From contig JBCBIY010000007.1 of assembly GCA_038523925.1 (NCBI GenBank), positions 62,001 to 126,000 of the forward strand: 64,000 nucleotides of DNA, in the 5' to 3' direction. Positions 42,935-51,929 of this stretch are shown one piece after another. Under the pieces are notes generated by a model. It had not been told where the DNA came from. It did no database searches and was given only the letters and a program-made list of their open reading frames with translations. Positions within the stretch are counted from its first letter, which is position 1. Each line of letters opens with the position of its first letter. Made by a program: the position numbers and the translations under genes. This DNA comes from JBCBWG01 sp038523925. Lineage in GTDB: Bacteria; Pseudomonadota; Alphaproteobacteria; Rhizobiales; Hyphomicrobiaceae.

Positions 42935-43987
42935 ATGAGGGGCTTCACCAAAGCTCTGGCCGTCGGTGTATCGGCGGTTACTGTTGTCGGTTTGATGCCG
43001 ACCGAAGCCGACGCGCAAAAGCGTGTCCGCTGGAAAATGCATGCGGCGTTTGCGAAGACGGTGGCCGTGATCGGCCCTCCTCCGCACCGCGTCTCCGAAG
43101 CCGTGAAACGGATGTCGGGCGGCAAGTTCGACATCAAGGTCTTTGAGCCCGGCGCTCTGACCGGTGGCTACGCCTACTTTGACCCCGTCAGCCAGGGCGC
43201 AATCGACGCTGCATTCGGCACGCCGGGTGCAAACCAGGGCAAGAACTCGGCTTACGCGTTCCTGTCGACCTGGCCGTTCGGCCCGGCCGCACCTGAGTTC
43301 GCCGCCTGGATGATTTACGGCGGCGGCGCAAAGCTCGCTGAAGACCTCTATGCCAAAGCCGGCATTCAGTACGTTCTCTGCGGCATGATCCCGCCAGAGA
43401 CGTCAGGCTGGTTCCGGACGGAAATCACCAGCCTCGATCAGCTGAAGGGCATGAAGATGCGCTTCTTCGGCATCGGCGCGAAGGTGATGCAGAAGTTCGG
43501 CGTCTCAACGCAGCAGCTCGCAGCCGCAGACATCTACCCAGCGCTTGAGCGCGGTACGATCGACGCGACTGAGTTCTCGATGCCGGCCATCGACCGCTCG
43601 CTCGGCTTCTACCAGATCGCGAAGTTCAACTACTTCCCGGGTTGGCACCAGCAGTCGACGTCGAACGAAATCCTGGTCAACAAGGCCAAGTGGGACGCCC
43701 TCGACGACGGTTACAAGGCCATGATCGAGACGTCGTGCCGGGCCAACGTCGCCGACATGATCGCTGACGGTGAGGCTTCGCAGTTCGAAGCCATGATCGC
43801 CAACGAGAAAGACGGCGTGCAGAACAAGACGTGGCCGAAGGAAATCCTCGACCAGATCAAGACGGCTTGGGAAGAAGTCCTCGCCGAGGAAATCAAGGCG
43901 AACCCGGACGTCAAGAAGGTCTGGGACAGCTACTCCTCGTTCCACGAGAAGTACAAAGTCTGGGGCGAGCGCGGCTACCTCAAGTAG
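42935..43987 (+). CDS. dctP: TRAP transporter substrate-binding protein, copy 2
   Basis: A 350-residue paralogue of 41570-42622, equal in length and about 86% identical in the mature part, with the same LKGMKMRFFG arginine site and FSMPAIDRSLGFYQIAKF. The signal peptide (MRGFTKALAVGVSAVTVVGL) differs, while the cleavage region ADAQKRVRWKMH is the same. Substitutions are mostly conservative (I/V, D/E, F/Y), so both probably bind related ligands. It has its own promoter and leads into dctQ and dctM. Confidence 0.93.
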   Translation: MRGFTKALAVGVSAVTVVGLMPTEADAQKRVRWKMHAAFAKTVAVIGPPPHRVSEAVKRMSGGKFDIKVFEPGALTGGYAYFDPVSQGAIDAAFGTPGANQGKNSAYAFLSTWPFGPAAPEFAAWMIYGGGAKLAEDLYAKAGIQYVLCGMIPPETSGWFRTEITSLDQLKGMKMRFFGIGAKVMQKFGVSTQQLAAADIYPALERGTIDATEFSMPAIDRSLGFYQIAKFNYFPGWHQQSTSNEILVNKAKWDALDDGYKAMIETSCRANVADMIADGEASQFEAMIANEKDGVQNKTWPKEILDQIKTAWEEVLAEEIKANPDVKKVWDSYSSFHEKYKVWGERGYLK

Positions 43988-44007
43988 ACGCCTGACCTGA
44001 CGCGTGA

Positions 44008-44046
44008 GCCTCGGCCGCCTAAGCGCTTTGCGCGGGCGGCCGAGGC
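44008..44046 (+). terminator. Strong hairpin between dctP copy 2 and dctQ
   Basis: A perfect 12-base stem (GCCTCGGCCGCC at 44008-44019, GGCGGCCGAGGC at 44035-44046) with a 15-base loop starts 21 bases after the dctP stop. No T-run follows, so it looks more like an mRNA-stabilising or partial-attenuation structure that lowers permease expression relative to binding protein. Confidence 0.6.
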
Positions 44047-44143
44047 TTGCAGCTTATCCGGCACCTGGGGGCTCACTGTGCCGGTCTGTGCTTGCGGCGC
44101 CTCGCCGGAAGCTTCCAAACACATCACGTGAAAGCGATCTTTC

Positions 44144-44812
44144 ATGCGCGGACTCTTATCGATTGCTGCTGCCTTCGACTGGCCGGCACGCCTTATCGGC
44201 AAGCTCGCCGGGTGGCTGATCATACCTCTGATCCTGATCATCATGTTCGATGTGGTCACGCGTAAGATTGACTGGCTGCGGATCTGGATCGCCGAACAGA
44301 ACATCTACTGGTTCAACCCAATCATCTTTCAGGATGCCCAGTGGCACTTACACGGGATCATCCTGCTCTGCTCTTTCGGCTTCGGCTACCTCATGAACGC
44401 GCATGTGCGCGTCGACATCTTCCGCGAGATGTTCTCGCGCCGGGGACAGGCGCAGATCGAGTTCTGGGGCCTGCTGCTGATGGGGATCCCGTTCCTCATC
44501 GTCATTACGTATTTCGCGTGGCAGTTCGTTGCGCTGTCGATCTCGCAGAACGAGGGCTCGGAATCACTCACGGGCATCGGCGCGCGCTACATCATCAAAT
44601 CGTTTCTCATCATCGGCTTCGCGCTGCTGCTCGCGTCCTTCATCGCGACGATCCTTCGCCTATTCGTGGCGCTCTACGGCTCATCTGAAGACAGCGATGC
44701 GGCGTACGCGAGCCTCGCAATCTTTCCTGAAGCCATCGAACGCCTCGACGTGGATGAGCCTGAGGGCGGTGGGTCGGTGACCGGTCTCGACAAAGAAGAG
44801 GGCAAAACCTGA
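44144..44812 (+). CDS. dctQ: TRAP transporter small permease
   Basis: A 222-residue DctQ protein with four membrane segments, for example LAGWLIIPLILIIMFDVVTR and FWGLLLMGIPFLIVITYFAW. Extra residues between the first and second segments include IWIAEQNIYWFNPIIFQDAQ, as seen in DctQ of the keto-acid type. The C-terminal acidic tail is long. Its stop shares one base with the dctM start (TGATG). Confidence 0.9.
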   Translation: MRGLLSIAAAFDWPARLIGKLAGWLIIPLILIIMFDVVTRKIDWLRIWIAEQNIYWFNPIIFQDAQWHLHGIILLCSFGFGYLMNAHVRVDIFREMFSRRGQAQIEFWGLLLMGIPFLIVITYFAWQFVALSISQNEGSESLTGIGARYIIKSFLIIGFALLLASFIATILRLFVALYGSSEDSDAAYASLAIFPEAIERLDVDEPEGGGSVTGLDKEEGKT

Positions 44813-46410
44813 TGCCGGAATGGCTATACGACCACCTGTATGAGTTCATCGGCGGGTACATGTTCCTTGCGCTCGCCCTGACACTTTTTACGGGGCTGCC
44901 AGTCGGCATCGCAATCGGCGGCATCGGCTTCCTGTTCGGCTTCATCGGCGTCTATCTCGAGATCGTCACGATCAACGAGTTCTTCAACGTGCCGAACCGG
45001 ATTTGGGGCGGAGATGGCGCCTCTGGCGCGGTCCAAAACCCGCTCCTTGTCGCAATCCCGTGCTTCATTTTTATGGGCACGATGCTTGAGCGCTCGCGGG
45101 TTGCTGAGGATCTCTTGCACATCCTGCAAGTGCTGCTGCGCAAGGTCCCGGGCGGGCTTGCGCTGTCGGTGACGGTGATGGGCACCATCATGGCAGCCAC
45201 CACCGGGATCATCGGTGCGTCGGTCGTGATGATGACGCTGCTGGCGTTGCCGACGATGCTCGCGCAGCGGTATTCGACGCCGCTTGCAACCGGCACACTT
45301 GCCGCATCCGCAACGCTCGGCATCCTGATCCCGCCATCGATCATGCTCGTCCTGATGGCGAGCCTCATGTCGATTTCGGTCGGCAACTTGTTCCTCGGCG
45401 CGGTCCTGCCAGGCCTTCTGCTTTCGAGCCTCTACTTTATCTACATTCTGATGATCTCGAGCGCGCGGCCGGAGTGGGCGCCACCCTTGTCCGACGAGGT
45501 CATCGGTGAAATCCCGACGTCCAATCGCGGAAACATTACGGGCTTCTTCAGCGTCATCGGTCTGCTTATCGCGCTTGCGATCACGGCGGACTACTCACCC
45601 ATCGGCAATCTCGCGAACTGGGATCTGTTTGCCTTCTTCGGCATCTTTTTCGCCTCGATGTACTTCGGCAATCGTGATCCGAGATCGATGTTTGGCATGG
45701 TGCTGAAGGGGTTCATTCCGCCCGTCTTCCTGATCGTGCTCGTGCTCGGGTCGATCTTTGGCGGCTGGGCAACGCCGACGGAAGCCGCCGGCATCGGCGC
45801 CTTCGGGTCGATCATCCTCGCGATCGCCAACGGGACGCTCAACATGACGACGTTGCGCGACGTGGTGCATCGCACGGCGCTGACGACGTCGATGATCTTC
45901 TTCATCTTCCTCGCGGCGACGACGTTCTCCTACTTCTTCCGCGCGCTTTACGGCGAAGAGCTGATCATCCACTTCATCGAGTACCTTGAGCTCGGACCCT
46001 GGCCGCTCATCATCATGCTGATGGCCGTCGTGTTCCTGCTTGGCTTCTTCTTTGACTGGCTTGAGATCACGCTGATCGTGCTGCCGGTCTTCACGCCGAT
46101 CGTGATGCAGCTTGCGCCTGAGTTCGCAAGCCACGTCGGTGTGGCCGAAGGCACGCCCGCGAAAACCGTCCAGTTGCAGGTGCTCTACTGGTTCGCGATC
46201 TTGGTTGCGATCAACCTGCAGACCTCGTTCCTGACGCCACCGTTCGGGTTCGCGCTCTTCTACATGAAGGGCGTGGCGCCGGCCGGCGTGAAGATGCAGG
46301 ACATCTACTCGGGCATCATCCCGTTCGTCATCCTGCAGCTCATCGGCCTGTCGCTGGTGGTCTACTTCCCGCAGGTTGCGCTCTGGCTACCGAACGCAAT
46401 CCTAAAGTAA
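44812..46410 (+). CDS. dctM: TRAP transporter large permease
   Basis: A 532-residue DctM-type permease with about 12-14 membrane segments. Typical parts are GTMLERSRVAEDLLHILQVL, TTGIIGASVVMMTLLALPTM, TLAASATLGILIPPSIMLVL and LGFFFDWLEITLIVLPVFTP. It uses an ion gradient to import the substrate delivered by DctP. Length is above the common 425-450, as known for the subgroup with larger DctM. Followed by a terminator. Confidence 0.94.
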   Translation: MPEWLYDHLYEFIGGYMFLALALTLFTGLPVGIAIGGIGFLFGFIGVYLEIVTINEFFNVPNRIWGGDGASGAVQNPLLVAIPCFIFMGTMLERSRVAEDLLHILQVLLRKVPGGLALSVTVMGTIMAATTGIIGASVVMMTLLALPTMLAQRYSTPLATGTLAASATLGILIPPSIMLVLMASLMSISVGNLFLGAVLPGLLLSSLYFIYILMISSARPEWAPPLSDEVIGEIPTSNRGNITGFFSVIGLLIALAITADYSPIGNLANWDLFAFFGIFFASMYFGNRDPRSMFGMVLKGFIPPVFLIVLVLGSIFGGWATPTEAAGIGAFGSIILAIANGTLNMTTLRDVVHRTALTTSMIFFIFLAATTFSYFFRALYGEELIIHFIEYLELGPWPLIIMLMAVVFLLGFFFDWLEITLIVLPVFTPIVMQLAPEFASHVGVAEGTPAKTVQLQVLYWFAILVAINLQTSFLTPPFGFALFYMKGVAPAGVKMQDIYSGIIPFVILQLIGLSLVVYFPQVALWLPNAILK

Positions 46411-46457
46411 ACCACCGCGCCGGGTGACGTGGCGCGCAACACCAGCATAAATCGAGC

Positions 46458-46485
46458 AAGGCGCGGTCGTTTCCGCGCCTTTCTC
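46458..46485 (+). terminator. Rho-independent terminator after dctM
   Basis: AGGCGCGG (46459-46466) and CCGCGCCT (46473-46480) form a stem with a six-base loop and are followed by TTTCTC. Confidence 0.75.
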
Positions 46486-46597
46486 ATATCCGCACCGGCG
46501 CCCAGCGAGCGCGGGCTGTTGTGTTTTTCCGCAAGGCCGCCCAGATCACTGAGCGGAATGCTCCGCCCGTGACCCGTCTTGAAAGCCCGCCCCGCCC

Positions 46598-48052
46598 GTG
46601 CGCCTGCCCGACGTCAGCCAGACCGCATCAGATGTACTGAGCGCCTCCCGCCGCGCCATCGGCGATTTTGCAAGCCCGACGATCCGCCTCGGCGTCACGG
46701 GGCTTTCGCGCGCCGGCAAGACGGTCTTCATCACAGCTCTCGTGCGCAACCTCCTCGAAGCGCACCGCTTGCCGGCGTTTCCGATCGCGCGCCAGGGCCG
46801 GCTGCGCCGCGCCTACCTCTCAGAGCAGCCGGACCTGAACATCCCGCGCTTTCCCTACGAGGCGAACGTCGAGGTGCTGACCGCTGACCCGCCCGCGTGG
46901 CCCGCCGGCACTGAGCGCATGTCGCAGCTTCGCTTGACGCTTGAAGTCGTCCCGCAATCGACGTGGGGCCAGATCGTCGGCGCCGATCAGGTCCACGTCG
47001 ACATCGTCGACTATCCGGGCGAGTGGCTGCTCGATCTCGCAATCATGGATCAGTCCTTCGGTGACTGGTCGGCCGAGCAGTTCACCCGGCTTCAGCGCGC
47101 CGACCACCGCGCCATCGCAAGCTCGTTTCTGGCCGCGATCAATGCACTGGCCGGACCGGGCCCGCACGACGAGCCAAAGATCGAAGCAGCCGCGACTGCT
47201 TTCCGCGACTACCTGCATGCAGCCCGCGCGCTACCGCCGGGTCTCGCGACGCTTGGGCCCGGCCGGTTTCTCATGCCGGGTGATCTTGCCGGCTCGCCAA
47301 TGCTGACGTTCGCGCCGCTGCCGCCCGCGCGCGCCGATGACCGGTTTGACGACACACTCCGCCAACGCCTCAGCCGCCGGTTCGAGGGCTACAAGGACAA
47401 GGTCGTCGTCCCGTTCTTCCGCGTGCAGTTTGCCAAACTCGACCGGCAGATCGTGCTGGTCGATGCGCTCGGTGCCCTCAACGGTGGCAAGCGCGGCCTC
47501 GACGACTTGCGTGAAGCGCTGACGGCCAGTCTGCGCGCGTTTCGCCCTGGGCTGAGATCGTGGCCCGACTGGCTGTTTGGCCGCGCCAAGATCGACAAGA
47601 TCCTGTATGCGGCGACCAAGGCCGACCACATCCCGCAAACGAGCCATGCGCGGCTTGGCGCCATCCTCGAGACGTTGACCGCTGAAGCAAGCGAGCGCGC
47701 GGCATTCGAAGGCGCGAAGGTCGGCGTGCAAGCTATGGCGGCCATCCGCGCGACATCCGAGACGGTGGCGACCGTCGACGGCGCGGACGCAGCCTGCATC
47801 ACCGGGACGCCGGCGCCCGGAGAGCAACTCAACAGCGAGACGTTTGACGGGCGCACGGAGACCGCGCTTTTCCCCGGCGACCTCCCGGCCGACCCGCGCA
47901 CCGCCATCCGTTCAGCCGAAGACGGCACGTTCGACGACCTGACGTTCCTGCGCTTTCTGCCGCCGGACCTTGCAACATCACCGTCCGAGCCCTGGCCGCA
48001 CGGTCACCTCGACAAGGTTCTCGCCTTTCTTCTCGCCGATAAGCTGCCGTAA
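46598..48052 (+). CDS. ycjX: YcjX-family P-loop protein
   Basis: A 484-residue member of the YcjX/DUF463 family, nucleotide-binding proteins linked in enterobacteria with stress (psp-related) genes. The Walker A motif is TGLSRAGKTVFITALVR (about 34-50); further marks are VHVDIVDYPGEWLLDLAIMD and LIRP-like ILYAATKADHIPQTSHARL, the latter acting as a NKxD-like base-recognition stretch. The start is GTG at 46598, nothing better being close. It is followed after nine bases by ycjF, the usual partner. Confidence 0.92.
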   Translation: MRLPDVSQTASDVLSASRRAIGDFASPTIRLGVTGLSRAGKTVFITALVRNLLEAHRLPAFPIARQGRLRRAYLSEQPDLNIPRFPYEANVEVLTADPPAWPAGTERMSQLRLTLEVVPQSTWGQIVGADQVHVDIVDYPGEWLLDLAIMDQSFGDWSAEQFTRLQRADHRAIASSFLAAINALAGPGPHDEPKIEAAATAFRDYLHAARALPPGLATLGPGRFLMPGDLAGSPMLTFAPLPPARADDRFDDTLRQRLSRRFEGYKDKVVVPFFRVQFAKLDRQIVLVDALGALNGGKRGLDDLREALTASLRAFRPGLRSWPDWLFGRAKIDKILYAATKADHIPQTSHARLGAILETLTAEASERAAFEGAKVGVQAMAAIRATSETVATVDGADAACITGTPAPGEQLNSETFDGRTETALFPGDLPADPRTAIRSAEDGTFDDLTFLRFLPPDLATSPSEPWPHGHLDKVLAFLLADKLP

Positions 48053-48061
48053 GCTCAGTCC

Positions 48062-49174
48062 ATGACCGAACAGAAACGCCGCAAGCCGCGCGCCTTCCGG
48101 ATCGATGATCCGGCCGTGAAGGCCCGTACGCAGGATTGGGCGGAGGAAGAGCCGGCGCGTCGCGGCGGCTCGGCGGAAACCGATGCCTACCCCGATGCCG
48201 ATGCGGACGATGAAGCTGGCTACCGGCTGCCGACCCGCGCGGAGGTCGCCGGTGGCATTCGCTGGGGCAGCTTGTTTTTCACGGCGATGTTTGCGCTCGC
48301 CGCGCTTGCGTTCGGCATCTGGTTTTCGCGGTTCATTTCTGTGGCGCTTGCCGCAGAGGGCGTGCTCGGCTGGCTTGCCAATTCGCTCCTCGTCGTCGGG
48401 CTGATTGCGGGTGCGGTCCTCGTGGTGCGCGAAGTCTTCGGCTTTCTTGCGCTCGGCCGCCTTGAAGACATTCGGGCTGAAGCCGAAGACGTCCGCCTTG
48501 CGCCCACCGAGAAGACGGAAGCCGACCTCATCCAGCGTGTCCTCAAGCTCTATCGCGGGCGGCGCGATATGGCGTGGCACCTCGCCGAGTTCCGCGATCA
48601 TCGCCATGACATGCGTGCGCCCGGTGATCTCATGGCCATCGCCGACCGCGACGTGCTCGGCCCGCTCGATACGGAGGCGCGCCAGATTATTCTTGGCTCG
48701 GCCAAACGCGTCAGCATCGTCACCGCCATCAGCCCGCTCATCCTGATCGACGTGCTGTTTGTCTTCTTCGAGAACGTGCGCATGCTCCGGCGGCTCGCAG
48801 GGCTCTATGGCGGCAGGCCCGGCTTCTTCGGCGCGCTCAAGCTCGGCCGCATGGTGATCACGAATTTGGTGGCGGCCGGCGGCGTCGCGCTCACCGACGA
48901 TCTGTTTGGCCAGTTCCTCGGCCAGGATCTGTTGCGGCGCGTGTCGCGGCGTCTCGGCGAAGGTGCGTTTAATGGCGCGCTGACGGTGCGGATGGGCGTT
49001 GCATCAATCGGCCTGACGCGGCCGCTGCCGAACATTGAGACGACGCCGGTCCGCGTCCGCGATGTGCTTGCTGATCTCTTTAAGTGGCAGAAGGCGAAGA
49101 CTGAGGCCGCGGTCGACGATCAGGCGGCGGGTGGCGGGCGACCCGGGAAATCCAAGCGGGCAACGGCGGCTTAA
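48062..49174 (+). CDS. ycjF: YcjF-family inner membrane protein (TIGR01620)
   Basis: A 370-residue membrane protein of the YcjF/DUF697 family. An acidic, disordered N-terminus (about 1-55) leads to two membrane segments (about 66-90 and 100-120), a cytosolic helical part with LIQRVLKLYRGRRDM, and a C-terminal DUF697-like region with ISPLILIDVLFVFFENVRML and NLVAAGGVALTDDLFGQFLG. Ends in a basic tail. Function unknown beyond its fixed association with YcjX. Confidence 0.9.
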   Translation: MTEQKRRKPRAFRIDDPAVKARTQDWAEEEPARRGGSAETDAYPDADADDEAGYRLPTRAEVAGGIRWGSLFFTAMFALAALAFGIWFSRFISVALAAEGVLGWLANSLLVVGLIAGAVLVVREVFGFLALGRLEDIRAEAEDVRLAPTEKTEADLIQRVLKLYRGRRDMAWHLAEFRDHRHDMRAPGDLMAIADRDVLGPLDTEARQIILGSAKRVSIVTAISPLILIDVLFVFFENVRMLRRLAGLYGGRPGFFGALKLGRMVITNLVAAGGVALTDDLFGQFLGQDLLRRVSRRLGEGAFNGALTVRMGVASIGLTRPLPNIETTPVRVRDVLADLFKWQKAKTEAAVDDQAAGGGRPGKSKRATAA

Positions 49175-49219
49175 GCGGCCAGAGATCTGTCGGCTGCGGC
49201 CTTTTGTTCTTGTTTTGTC

Positions 49220-49259
49220 TTGACGCGCAATGACGTCAGGAATAGAACGAATAAAGAAC
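49220..49259 (+). promoter_or_regulatory. SOS promoter with LexA box upstream of imuA
   Basis: GAAC at 49245-49248 and GAAC at 49256-49259, seven bases apart, form the direct-repeat LexA box of alphaproteobacteria. TTGACG (49220-49225) and TAGAAC (49243-49248), 17 bases apart, make a promoter whose -10 element overlaps the box, so bound LexA would block RNA polymerase. The ATG of imuA follows 27 bases after the box. Confidence 0.85.
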
Positions 49260-49285
49260 AAAATTGCGCCCCGTACGCCAATCCG

Positions 49286-50227
49286 ATGACCAAAGCCGCT
49301 TCTGCGCTCAATCCGCCGCCTGCCGCCCTCGGCCGCTCCCCCCGGGTGCCCGAAACGCTTGACGATCTGCGGGCCAAGATCGCGCGGATCGAGCGCAAGC
49401 CGCGCACGTTCGATGCGCCGGCTGACGGCGATGCTCCATGGCGCATGGGCGTCGCGGAGATGGACTGCCGGCTCGGCCCCCTCGGTCTTGCAGCCGATGG
49501 CGTCCACCATTACCAAGCCGCCCCACCTGAGGAGGGGCCTCCCCTCACAATGTCCGTCGCAAGCACGCAGGCTTTCATGCTTGCGGTCGCAGCCGGACGT
49601 CTTGCGCAGTTTGCCCCGCCAGTGCCGCCCGCGCGCGGCCACGCACCGGAGCCCGATATCCTCTGGTGCGTCCGCGCGTCGTTTGCCCGCGAGTTCGGGC
49701 GCCTGAGCCGCGCCGGGCTGAGAGCGTTCGGTCTCGACCCGGACCGCGTCCTCATCGTCGAGGCGCGCCGCGATGATGACGTGCTCTGGGCGCTCGAAGA
49801 GGCGCTGCGGTCGCGCGCGATGCGGCTTGTTGCCGGCTGCATATCAGACGTCGCGTTAACGCCCGCCCGCCGGCTTGCCCTTGCCTGCGCAGAAGGCGCA
49901 ACGCCGCTTTTGATGATGACCGATCCGCGCGCCAGCCCCGTCGCCGCAGCCGCCACCCGATGGCGGATCTCTCCCCTGCCCTCAGCCCCCCACCCCCTCT
50001 GCGCGGACATGCCGGGGGCCCCAAGATTTTCCGTCCGGCTGGAGCGGTGCCGTGCCGCCCCCCTTGCCGCCGCCGACCAGTCCCCAGTTGCGTTGGAATG
50101 GTGCCATGACACGTTTTCTTTCCGTATGGCTCACGAATTTTCCGATCGAACGTTTGCGCCGGATCCAGCGCCGGGGCGCCGGAGCGAACCGCCAGGCCGT
50201 GTCATCGCATGGCCATCGGCCGCATGA
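49286..50227 (+). CDS. imuA: ImuA, SulA/RecA-like mutagenesis protein
   Basis: A 313-residue protein of the alphaproteobacterial ImuA type, distantly related to RecA, working with ImuB and DnaE2 in damage-induced mutagenesis. The N-terminus has ETLDDLRAKIARIERKPRTF, the core VLIVEARRDDDVLWALEEAL and SRAMRLVAGCISDVALTPAR, and the end VALEWCHDTFSFRMAHEFSD. The open frame reaches back to 49220, but that would place the start in the LexA promoter, so I use ATG 49286. It overlaps imuB by 122 bases. Confidence 0.9.
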   Translation: MTKAASALNPPPAALGRSPRVPETLDDLRAKIARIERKPRTFDAPADGDAPWRMGVAEMDCRLGPLGLAADGVHHYQAAPPEEGPPLTMSVASTQAFMLAVAAGRLAQFAPPVPPARGHAPEPDILWCVRASFAREFGRLSRAGLRAFGLDPDRVLIVEARRDDDVLWALEEALRSRAMRLVAGCISDVALTPARRLALACAEGATPLLMMTDPRASPVAAAATRWRISPLPSAPHPLCADMPGAPRFSVRLERCRAAPLAAADQSPVALEWCHDTFSFRMAHEFSDRTFAPDPAPGRRSEPPGRVIAWPSAA

Positions 50228-51929
50228 GGCGCGCATCCGAGCGCCCTTCGCCCTCGCACACGGGACGGCGCGCGGTGTCATCATCACAGCCGTCAACGCT
50301 TCGGCGCGCAAAGCCGGCATTCAACCTGGCCAGAGCGTGGCTGATGCACGCGCCGTCTGTCCGGTCCTGCGCACAGTGCCTGCCGAGCTCGATCGTGATG
50401 CGGCCGCGCTCGCCGAACTGGCGGTCTGGTTTGCGCGCTACGGGCCGCAGCGCGGGACCGATGGCGATGAGGGCCTCTGGGTCAACGTCACCGGTGTCGG
50501 CCACTTATTCAGCGGCGAACAGGACCTGATGGCCGACGCGATTGCCCGGCTGCAACGCGCGGGCTTTGGTGCGCGGGCGGCTATCGCCGATACGCCAGGC
50601 GCGGCGCATGCCCTTGCCCGCTACGCAACCAACCCCGACCGGCCAACCGCGCTGGCGGCACCTTGCGAAACAGTGGGCGCACTTGCGCCGCTCCCGATCG
50701 AAGCGCTCCGCCTTGAAGCCGATTGCGTCCTCCTCTTAAAGCGCCTCGGCCTCCATCGTATCGGCCAGCTTCTGGCGCTCCCGCGCGCAGCCCTCGCACG
50801 CCGCTTCCGCGATGCCCCGCGCGGCTCGGCCAAGGCGCGCAAGTCCGCCCGCGATGATCTGGCCCGTGCCGTCGTCTGGCGGCTCGACCAGGCGCTCGGT
50901 CACGTGCGCGAGCCAAAGGCGCCAATCGTGCCGCCGCCGCGCTTTATCGCCCGGCAAACCTTCACGGAACCGCTGATCTCATCGGACGGCATTATGCAGG
51001 CAAGCGCTGCGCTCGCCGGCGACCTCTGCAGCGCGCTTTCTGAAGCCTCAGACGGCGCGTTTGGCCTGCGCCTCAGCCTGTTTCGCGCCGACGGGACGAC
51101 GGCGCATGTTGAGATCGGCGCGAGCCGGCCGACGGCGGACCCGGAGCATATGGTGGGGCTCCTGCGTGAGCCGCTTGAAGCTGTCGATGCCGGCCTCGGT
51201 ATCGACCTGATGACACTTGACGCCTTAAGGACTGCGCCGATGATTGCCGGCCAGTGCGCGCTTTCAGCTGGCGACGGCGGGCCTGCGGGCGATGCCACCG
51301 CCCGCCTGGTTGACCGGCTGAGCAATCGGCTCGGGGCCGAGGCCGTCGCACGGTTTGATGCCCGCAATACACATTTGCCGGAGCGCGCTGAAGGCCATCG
51401 CCCTGCGGTCACCGCCGCCAAACCGGCAGGCGCACAAAGTCAGTCACCACAAGCGCTTCTCGATGTGCCCCTGCCGGATCAGGCACTGCGGCCGGCCTTC
51501 CTGCTGCCGGCGCCCGAGCCCATCACCGTCATTGCTGAGCTGCCCGAAGGCCCGCCCGCGCGCTTTCAATGGCGGCGTCTCTCCTGCCGCATCCACCGCG
51601 CGATCGGCCCTGAGCGGATCACGCCTGAGTGGTGGCGCGCACTTGAAGCTTACCGCGATAGCGAAGCTGCACGCGCAGCAGAAGAAGCTGACGCGGACAC
51701 CGCAAGCGCCGGCAAAGACCCCGGCGGGGCGGCAGAGACCGAACCCGTCTGCGCCACGACCGGCCTGCCGGGCAGGGTCGTGACCAAATCCGCAGTCCCG
51801 CGTGTGCGCGACTACTACGTCCTCGAAGCCGACCACGGCGGGCGGTATTGGGCCTTCCGCGACGGGCTTTATCAGCGCGAGGCGGAAGACGGCGCGCCGC
51901 AATGGTACATGCAGGGGGTGTTTGGATGA
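50106..51929 (+). CDS. imuB: ImuB, inactive Y-family polymerase-like protein
   Basis: A 607-residue Y-family polymerase homologue that serves as a scaffold joining ImuA, DnaE2 and the sliding clamp. The start MTRFLSVWLTNFPIERLRR lacks the acidic metal ligands of active Y-family enzymes, as known for ImuB. It has an RVxP-like ALARYATNPDRPTA region, the helix-hairpin region LLLKRLGLHRIGQLLALPR and a C-terminal DYYVLEADHGGRYWAFRDG stretch. The ATG lies inside imuA; the downstream ATGA overlap couples it to dnaE2. Confidence 0.92.
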   Translation: MTRFLSVWLTNFPIERLRRIQRRGAGANRQAVSSHGHRPHEARIRAPFALAHGTARGVIITAVNASARKAGIQPGQSVADARAVCPVLRTVPAELDRDAAALAELAVWFARYGPQRGTDGDEGLWVNVTGVGHLFSGEQDLMADAIARLQRAGFGARAAIADTPGAAHALARYATNPDRPTALAAPCETVGALAPLPIEALRLEADCVLLLKRLGLHRIGQLLALPRAALARRFRDAPRGSAKARKSARDDLARAVVWRLDQALGHVREPKAPIVPPPRFIARQTFTEPLISSDGIMQASAALAGDLCSALSEASDGAFGLRLSLFRADGTTAHVEIGASRPTADPEHMVGLLREPLEAVDAGLGIDLMTLDALRTAPMIAGQCALSAGDGGPAGDATARLVDRLSNRLGAEAVARFDARNTHLPERAEGHRPAVTAAKPAGAQSQSPQALLDVPLPDQALRPAFLLPAPEPITVIAELPEGPPARFQWRRLSCRIHRAIGPERITPEWWRALEAYRDSEAARAAEEADADTASAGKDPGGAAETEPVCATTGLPGRVVTKSAVPRVRDYYVLEADHGGRYWAFRDGLYQREAEDGAPQWYMQGVFG

